Of a stretch of DNA of 64,000 nt, positions 59,515 through 64,000 are shown piece after piece. The stretch covers positions 37,384 to 101,383 of the forward strand of contig NZ_JASCTH010000036.1 in assembly GCF_030009775.1 (NCBI RefSeq). The letters run 5' to 3'. The notes below the pieces were generated by a model that saw only the letters and a program-made list of their open reading frames with translations, was not told where the DNA came from and did not search any database. A program made the translations under genes and the position numbers. The DNA comes from Actinoplanes sandaracinus (GTDB lineage Bacteria > Actinomycetota > Actinomycetes > Mycobacteriales > Micromonosporaceae). Each line of letters begins with the position of its first letter. The first letter of the stretch is position 1.

Positions 59515-60295
59515 TCCGCCGCCCGGCGTGCTGCGAGCCTTCGGCGCGCCCGGACCGGCCCGGCCGCTCCCCGGTGGCCAGGGCACCTCGTGGCGGGCCG
59601 GTGACCTGGTGCTCAAACCCGAGAGCGGCCCGGTCCACGAGTGGCTCGGCGAGGTGCTCGACGGTCTGTCGGGGGAGGGCTTCCGGGTCGCCGCGCCGGT
59701 GCGGACCGGTGACGGCGCCTGGTCCCATGCCGGGTGGTCGGCGACCCGATGGGTCGAGGGAGAGCCACCCGACTACACGGCCGAGCAGACGTGGCTGGGG
59801 ATCATCGAGGCCGGCCGGGCGTTCCACCGGGCGCTGGCGCACCTTCGGCGGCCCGGCTTCACCGGCACCCGGCAGGACTGGTGGGCGCGCGCCGACCGGG
59901 TCGCCTGGCAGGAGCTCGCCGTCCCGCTGCGGCCGGAGTTCACCGAGGTGGCGGCCCGGTTGCGCGGCCTGGCTGGGCCGCTGGGCCCGCCGCAGGTCGT
60001 GCACTGCGATCTCAGTGGCAACGTCCTGTTCGCGCCGGGGCTGCCGCCGGCGGTGATCGACGTGTCGCCCTACTGGCGCCCGCCCGCCTACGCGGAAGGA
60101 GTCGTGGTGGCCGACGCCCTCTGCTGGCACGGGATGCCGCCGTCGCTGGCAGCGGCCGCGGGCGTGCCGGTGGCCGCCGTCGCGCGGGCGCTGCTGTTCC
60201 GGCTGGCGACGACCAGCGAGCGCGGCGCCCCCGACGCGGAGGTCCGCGACGAGGCCCGCCGTTACCGGCTGGCGGCCGAGGCGATCGGCGCGTGA
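59507..60295 (+). CDS. Aminoglycoside-phosphotransferase-like kinase (TIGR02569-like)
   Basis: 262 residues. A short N-lobe (GQGTSWRAGDLVLKPES with the ATP Lys in LVLKP) precedes the catalytic VVHCDLSGNVLF (HxDLxxxN) and the metal-binding VIDVSPYWRP. Length and the HCDLSGNVLF wording fit an actinobacterial family of APH-like proteins. The N-lobe is small, so small-molecule phosphotransfer is likely but substrate unknown. GTG 59507 overlaps the DUF2228 stop. Confidence 0.82.
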   Translation: MADPPPGVLRAFGAPGPARPLPGGQGTSWRAGDLVLKPESGPVHEWLGEVLDGLSGEGFRVAAPVRTGDGAWSHAGWSATRWVEGEPPDYTAEQTWLGIIEAGRAFHRALAHLRRPGFTGTRQDWWARADRVAWQELAVPLRPEFTEVAARLRGLAGPLGPPQVVHCDLSGNVLFAPGLPPAVIDVSPYWRPPAYAEGVVVADALCWHGMPPSLAAAAGVPVAAVARALLFRLATTSERGAPDAEVRDEARRYRLAAEAIGA

Positions 60296-60319
60296 GACCG
60301 ACGCCGGCTGGGACACCGC

Positions 60320-60646
60320 CTAGGGATCCTTTCTGAGGATCGCCCAGACGACCTTTCCGCCGGAGGTGGGCAGGGCGCCCCAGACGCTTGTCGCGGCATC
60401 CACGATTCGTACACCCAAGCCGCGCGAGCGGTCATCTCCGGTGGGCTCCGCATCGCCTGGTCTTGCCAGGTGAGGCAGTTCGGTATCGCCATCACTCACC
60501 GCGAGGTGTACGCCAGTGTCGCGGCGGCTCACCACGAGAACGATATCGGTGCCGGCATGCTCGACGGCATTCGCCACCAGCTCTGCGGCCACCAGCCGGG
60601 CCCGGTCGATGACCGACGGCATGGACCATGCGTTACAGGCGTCCAA
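60320..60646 (-). CDS. HATPase_c anti-sigma-factor-like ATP-binding protein, short N-terminus
   Basis: 108 residues. ARLVAAELVANAVEHAGTDI is the N-box, HLAVSDGDTELPHL the G1 region, DDRSRGLGVRIVDAATSVWG the G2 region and GGKVVWAILR the last strand: an RsbW-like histidine-kinase-type ATPase used as an anti-sigma or SpoIIE partner. The usual first ~25 residues are absent: no start precedes the TTG at 60646, while upstream in-frame sequence (RTAEEVAEALPVLD) still looks coding. So either the true start is unusual or the gene is 5'-truncated. Confidence 0.7.
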   Translation of the reverse strand: MDACNAWSMPSVIDRARLVAAELVANAVEHAGTDIVLVVSRRDTGVHLAVSDGDTELPHLARPGDAEPTGDDRSRGLGVRIVDAATSVWGALPTSGGKVVWAILRKDP

Positions 60647-60671
60647 GACCGGGAGTGCCTCCGCAACCTCC

Positions 60672-61370
60672 TCAGCAGTTCGGGAGAACCTCGAACGCGT
60701 ATCCCATGCTCTTCAGCTTCGGCAGGATCCTCGTCAGCGCCGCCAGCGAAGCACGCTGTGAATCTCCACCGTCATGCATCAGGACGATGGAGTCGTCCCG
60801 CACGCTTTTGGTCACCCGGGTGTAGATGCTGGTCGAGGTTTGCGAGTTCTCCCAGTCCCGGCTGTCGACGTCCCAGAGCACCGTCTTGAGGCCGACCTCC
60901 TTCGTCCAGCGGCGCACCGACGTGTTCGTGGCCCCGTAGGGCGGGCGCATGCAGGCGGTCCGGTGGCGGCCGAGGGCGCTCTGGGTGCGGGTGAGCTCAC
61001 GCTTCACGTCGGCCTTGCTCAGGCGGGTCAGGTTGGGGTGACTCCAGGTGTGGTTGGCGAGCAGATGCCCCTCGCGGTCGATGCGGGAGACGATCCCCGG
61101 GTACGCCTTGACGTTGCGTCCCGTGGTGAAGAACGTGGCTTTCGCGTCGTACTTCTTGAGCACGTCGAGGTATCGCGGCGTCCACTTGGCGTTCGGTCCG
61201 TCGTCGAAGGTCAGGTAGACCGTCCGTCGCACGGCCTGTGCCGGCGCGGACTGCGTGGCAGCGGACTGCGTGGCAGCGGACGGCAAGGGTGCGGCCTGCG
61301 CCGGTGGAGCGATGAACGTGACTCCGCAGGCGAGCGAAAGCATGCCCAGCAAGGCGGCCACCGTGCGCAT
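60672..61370 (-). CDS. Secreted polysaccharide deacetylase (NodB-type)
   Basis: 232 residues. A signal peptide (RTVAALLGMLSLACGVTFIA, then PPAQAAP) is cut before a short repeat SAATQSAATQSA. NodB motifs are all present: TFDDGP (catalytic Asp, metal Asp), NHTWSHPNLT (two His metal ligands), RPPYGA (motif 3), WDVDSRDW (motif 4) and LMHDGG (motif 5). It should remove acetyl groups from peptidoglycan or chitin-like chains at the cell surface. ATG 61370 follows GGGAG at five bases. The HATPase gene follows in the same direction, 25 bases on. Confidence 0.93.
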   Translation of the reverse strand: MRTVAALLGMLSLACGVTFIAPPAQAAPLPSAATQSAATQSAPAQAVRRTVYLTFDDGPNAKWTPRYLDVLKKYDAKATFFTTGRNVKAYPGIVSRIDREGHLLANHTWSHPNLTRLSKADVKRELTRTQSALGRHRTACMRPPYGATNTSVRRWTKEVGLKTVLWDVDSRDWENSQTSTSIYTRVTKSVRDDSIVLMHDGGDSQRASLAALTRILPKLKSMGYAFEVLPNC

Positions 61371-61620
61371 CGTTGCTCCCATCCACTTCGGGCGGGTCCC
61401 CAAGTGAATAGCTACGCTATGTAGTTGTCGGCCGCTTTGATAGCTCCGCGTAGCGCCTTTGACCGTTCGGTCAGGCACCTTCGTCCGGACCACGTACGCG
61501 TATCGTGCGGTGAGGCGAGTCGAGGGGTCCGCTGTGTACCCGACCTCGTTCGAATACTCTCTGCGTTCGGTGGTGACTACTAGCTGTAGCGGGTCCGAAA
61601 GGCTCTGGTGGAACCGCCCG
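61371..61620. other. Intergenic region of about 250 bp
   Basis: Less GC-rich than genes around. ATAGC/GCTAT short dyads lie near 61405-61417, upstream of the deacetylase gene; no gene supported. Confidence 0.35.
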
Positions 61621-62628
61621 CTAGAGCTGAGGGTCGATCAGGATCTTCGGCCCCCGGCCGGCGGCGGCCGGGCGTCGCCCCGAGAGCACGTCGGCGGCCT
61701 GTTCCAAGCCGACCGTGGCCGCCACCAGCGGCCGCGGATCAACGGCCCCGGAAGCGAACGCCGCGATGGCCGCGGCCAGCCCCGCCGACGCACCGAGGAT
61801 GCCGACGACCGTCACGTCCTTGAGCACGACGTCCCGGCTGTCGACCATGCTGGGTGTTCCCGAAAGACCGATACAGACGACCCGGCGGCCGGGTTCGGCC
61901 AGTTCCGTCGCCAGGCGCGGCATGGACGGCGCGTTGGTGGCGTCGACCACCGCGTCCCACGGCAGGCCCGGCAGCGTCTCGCGGGTCCAGACGTCACCGA
62001 ACCCGAGCGACCGGGCGAACTCCAACTCCTGCCCGAGAAGATGCACCTCGAAGCCCCGAGCTCGGGCGAGCATGGCCGTGAGCAGCCCGATCGTGCCGGT
62101 GCCGAGAACCAGCAGGCGTTCTCCGGCGTCGAGGCCGGCGGCGTCGACGCACCGCTGGGCGTTGCCCGCCGGCTCGATCAGCGCACCCGCCGCAGCGTCC
62201 ACGGTGTCCGGCAGCGCATGCAGGTAGGCGGCGGGGAAAGCCACCCGCTCGGCCAGCGCGCCCGGCAGCCCGTCGCGGATCCCCAGTTCGTGACGGTCCG
62301 GGCAGACGTGGTGGCGACCGGCAAGGCAACGCCGGCAGTGACCGCAACCGATCATCGTGTCGCCGGTGACGCGACGGCCCGTCCAGGTGCTGTCGACGCC
62401 CTCGCCCACCTCTCGGACGGTGCCCGACCATTCGTGCCCCGGCCGTAGCGGATAGGACGCCACGCCACTGTGCAGGTAGCTCATCTCACCGGTGAACAGC
62501 TCCACATCGGTGCCGCAGACCCCGGCCCGCTCGACCTCCACGACGACCTGCCCGGGCCCGGCGACCGGAACCGGAACCTCCCGCACCTCGGCCTTGCCGG
62601 GGCCGGTGAGAATCAGCGCACGCATCAT
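61621..62628 (-). CDS. Zinc-dependent medium-chain alcohol dehydrogenase
   Basis: 335 residues. Catalytic zinc ligands Cys in GVCGTD and His/Glu in RPGHEWSG; structural zinc Cys quartet in MIGCGHCRRCLAGRHHVC; Rossmann loop LVLGTGTIGLL. The layout is closest to threonine 3-dehydrogenase/sorbitol dehydrogenase-type MDR enzymes, acting on a secondary alcohol with NAD(P). Two ATGs (62628, 62625) are equal candidates. Substrate unknown; no linked pathway genes. Confidence 0.9.
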   Translation of the reverse strand: MMRALILTGPGKAEVREVPVPVAGPGQVVVEVERAGVCGTDVELFTGEMSYLHSGVASYPLRPGHEWSGTVREVGEGVDSTWTGRRVTGDTMIGCGHCRRCLAGRHHVCPDRHELGIRDGLPGALAERVAFPAAYLHALPDTVDAAAGALIEPAGNAQRCVDAAGLDAGERLLVLGTGTIGLLTAMLARARGFEVHLLGQELEFARSLGFGDVWTRETLPGLPWDAVVDATNAPSMPRLATELAEPGRRVVCIGLSGTPSMVDSRDVVLKDVTVVGILGASAGLAAAIAAFASGAVDPRPLVAATVGLEQAADVLSGRRPAAAGRGPKILIDPQL

Positions 62629-62811
62629 GATCGGGAATCCTAGGGTGGGGCGCCCGGCCGCTCATGTTCGAGATACCGCCGCCCCCGTCCGGGTCGTGGC
62701 GGGCGGCTCGCATGCGTGAGTTGCCGACTTCGGATCAGCGCAGTCGCTGGGGACTTCCGCTGGTTGCCCGTCCACGTACCTCTTACGGCTCGATTTGCGA
62801 TGATCGACGTC

Positions 62812-63426
62812 ATGGCGACGTCAAGCATCGACCGGGTCACGCCGGCGGACCGGGTGGCGCGGCTGCTCACCGAGATCCTGTCGCCGGCGGTGCTGGTGGC
62901 CACGGTCCTGTTCGCGGTGGCGTGGGCGTCCGCGGATTCGCCGGTGTCGGCGCTGGTGATGGGAGTCATCGCGGCGGCCGCGGCCAGTTTCCTGCCGATC
63001 GCCTACATCCTGCACGGCGTCCGGCGCGGCGCCTGGACCGATCGCCACGTCGGCGTCCGCGACCAACGGACTCTGCCGATGCTGGTCTGTCTCGGTTCCA
63101 CCGCCTCCGGCACGCTCGCCCTCGCCGCCGCCGGGGCGCCTCGCGACCTTCTCGCCCTGATCGGCTGCATGGCGGCGGCGCTGGTGGTCGCCATCCCGAT
63201 CACGCTGTTCGCTCGGTGGAAGATCTCCATCCACTCGCTGGTCGCAGCCGGCACCGCGGTCACCTTCACCGTCGTCTTCGGCTGGGCGCTGCTGTTCACG
63301 TGGCCGCTGGCCGCCGCGGTCGGCTGGTCCCGGGTGCGACTGGGCGACCACACCACCGCCCAGGTGCTCGCCGGCGCCCTGGTCGGCGCCTGCGCCACCG
63401 GCCTCCTCTATCCGGCCCTGCGCTGA
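62812..63426 (+). CDS. PAP2-like membrane protein
   Basis: 204 residues, five to six spans: LLTEILSPAVLVATVLFAVA, ALVMGVIAAAAASFLPIAYI, and later FTVVFGWALLFTWPLAAAVG. RWKISIHSL and SRVRLGDHTTAQVLAG correspond to the second and third phosphatase signature blocks, but the last Asp of SRxxxxxHxxxD is Gln here, so catalysis is doubtful. Such proteins are close to decaprenyl-phosphate phosphatases. The start is uncertain: ATG 62812 or 62800. Confidence 0.75.
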   Translation: MATSSIDRVTPADRVARLLTEILSPAVLVATVLFAVAWASADSPVSALVMGVIAAAAASFLPIAYILHGVRRGAWTDRHVGVRDQRTLPMLVCLGSTASGTLALAAAGAPRDLLALIGCMAAALVVAIPITLFARWKISIHSLVAAGTAVTFTVVFGWALLFTWPLAAAVGWSRVRLGDHTTAQVLAGALVGACATGLLYPALR

Positions 63427-63748
63427 GACCCTCGTGGCCGGCGGCTTGCAGGCACCGCATCGGGTAACAGAGTTTCGCTGGTCCGTAGATGTCGGGCACG
63501 GGTTGCTTCGCCGCTCGCCGTTCGCCGTTCGCCGTTCGCCGCTCGCCGTTCGCCGTTCGCCGCACCCGCCACCGCCGGTCGCCGTCTACTACCGGGACTC
63601 TGACCGCGACCGGATTGCCGTCAGCCACGGCAGTCTTGGCGGTGATCGGGAAGTCTGGCCGCTACCGGAGCTCTGCCCCTGTGTTTCGACGCAGGCGTCC
63701 GAGCGCTGTCATGATCCATGTTTGGCGGAGGCATGGATGATGCGAACA
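63427..63748. other. Gene-free stretch with short tandem repeats
   Basis: No supported gene; frames are low in complexity because of the heptamer repeat. Base composition is less GC-rich toward the right. Confidence 0.45.
63507..63562 (+). repeat. Heptamer tandem repeat TTCGCCG x8
   Basis: Eight copies of TTCGCCG, two of them CTCGCCG. Confidence 0.9.
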
Positions 63749-63795
63749 GTTGACACCCGTAGCGGGTGTTGGATACACCCGCTACGGGTGTCAAC
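63749..63795 (+). terminator. Strong intrinsic terminator, 21-bp perfect stem
   Basis: Arm 63749-63769 (GTTGACACCCG...GGGTGT) pairs perfectly with 63775-63795, loop TGGAT, followed by a T run (TTTTT). Orientation is plus. It is 320 bases past the PAP2 gene, so what it terminates is unclear. Confidence 0.85.
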
Positions 63796-63836
63796 TTTTT
63801 CTGCTGGTGGGCTTCCGAGCGCGGCTGGCGGAGGCT

Positions 63837-63875
63837 TGCTCAGGTGCTCAGGTGCTCAGGTGCTCAGGTGCTCAG
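63837..63875 (+). repeat. Octamer tandem repeat TGCTCAGG x4.9
   Basis: Perfect copies of TGCTCAGG. Confidence 0.9.
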
Positions 63876-64000
63876 AGGCCGGTCATGAACTGTTTAGGTT
63901 GATCTATGCGTTGGGTCCGTTTGGAGATCGTTCTGCGGGTTCGCGATAGATAGTGATCACTCGATCGAATGAAAGATGAACATCGGTCACGTCAGGCGGG

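Noticed and set aside
63507..63562. CRISPR array
   Set aside because: Units are 7 bp with no spacers; simple tandem repeat.
63837..63875. CRISPR array
   Set aside because: Units are 8 bp with no spacers.

Overview
The window is very GC-rich actinobacterial chromosome. Codons end almost always in G or C, genes are packed with 4-base ATGA/GTGA overlaps, GTG starts are common, and at least seven genes look leaderless, with a TANNNT -10 box ending 6-7 bases before the start codon. The mix of families (PadR/permease pairs, DUF2236, DUF6232, DUF2201, TIGR02569-like kinase, many TetR and GNAT genes) fits a filamentous actinomycete; Micromonosporaceae, for example an Actinoplanes relative, is my inference. 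No rRNA, canonical tRNA, phage, transposase or CRISPR array was seen.

Layout. 1-3.2 kb: a class II aldolase / class III aminotransferase fusion (cut by the window edge) divergent from a PucR regulator. 3.3-5.4 kb: PadR plus a PadR-linked membrane protein behind a palindromic operator, and a small conserved protein. 5.5-9.3 kb: a TetR-led lipid operon with a hotdog-patatin fusion and an AidB-like acyl-CoA dehydrogenase. 9.3-20.6 kb, the most interesting region: an LRR protein and a first ankyrin protein in one operon; then the same 13-base promoter motif, a 72-nt tRNA-like element at the predicted 5' end of the next transcript, a 13-codon leader ORF, a second paralogous ankyrin protein, a MoxR AAA+ ATPase and a DUF2201 metallopeptidase-vWA protein; then a leaderless 1,322-residue NACHT / multi-membrane-span / solute-binding-like / vWA protein. 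This resembles the NTP-dependent MoxR-vWA and STAND/NACHT conflict systems known in multicellular bacteria, but the tRNA-like leader and the duplicated ankyrin family are features I do not recognise from any described system.

20.7-34 kb: DUF2236, a PadR-controlled acyl-CoA dehydrogenase, a GGDEF-EAL protein, gene debris (GntR/MocR remnant, frameshifted monooxygenase), membrane proteins, a DUF805 protein, a NADAR protein, small possible immunity genes, a GNAT-deoxyribosyltransferase-like fusion and an XRE/TPR pseudogene. 34.5-43.1 kb: housekeeping-like genes: a class A penicillin-binding protein, TetR, cysE-cysK, a lipoprotein and a second GGDEF-EAL protein. 43.2-49.9 kb: SMR exporter with TetR, lipoprotein, MFS transporter, a 1.9-kb segment bounded by imperfect 37-bp inverted repeats and carrying two small genes, then an FMN hydroxy-acid oxidase divergent from TetR around a palindrome. 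50-64 kb: small enzymes and regulators (GNAT, VOC, WYL, methyltransferase, HEAT-repeat, nitrilase, HPF1-like DUF2228, kinase-like, polysaccharide deacetylase, alcohol dehydrogenase, PAP2), two more decayed genes (isochorismatase, lipoprotein), short tandem repeats and a very strong terminator near the right end.

Divergent and autoregulated genes repeatedly show perfect or near-perfect palindromes immediately upstream, so several operators can be read directly from sequence.
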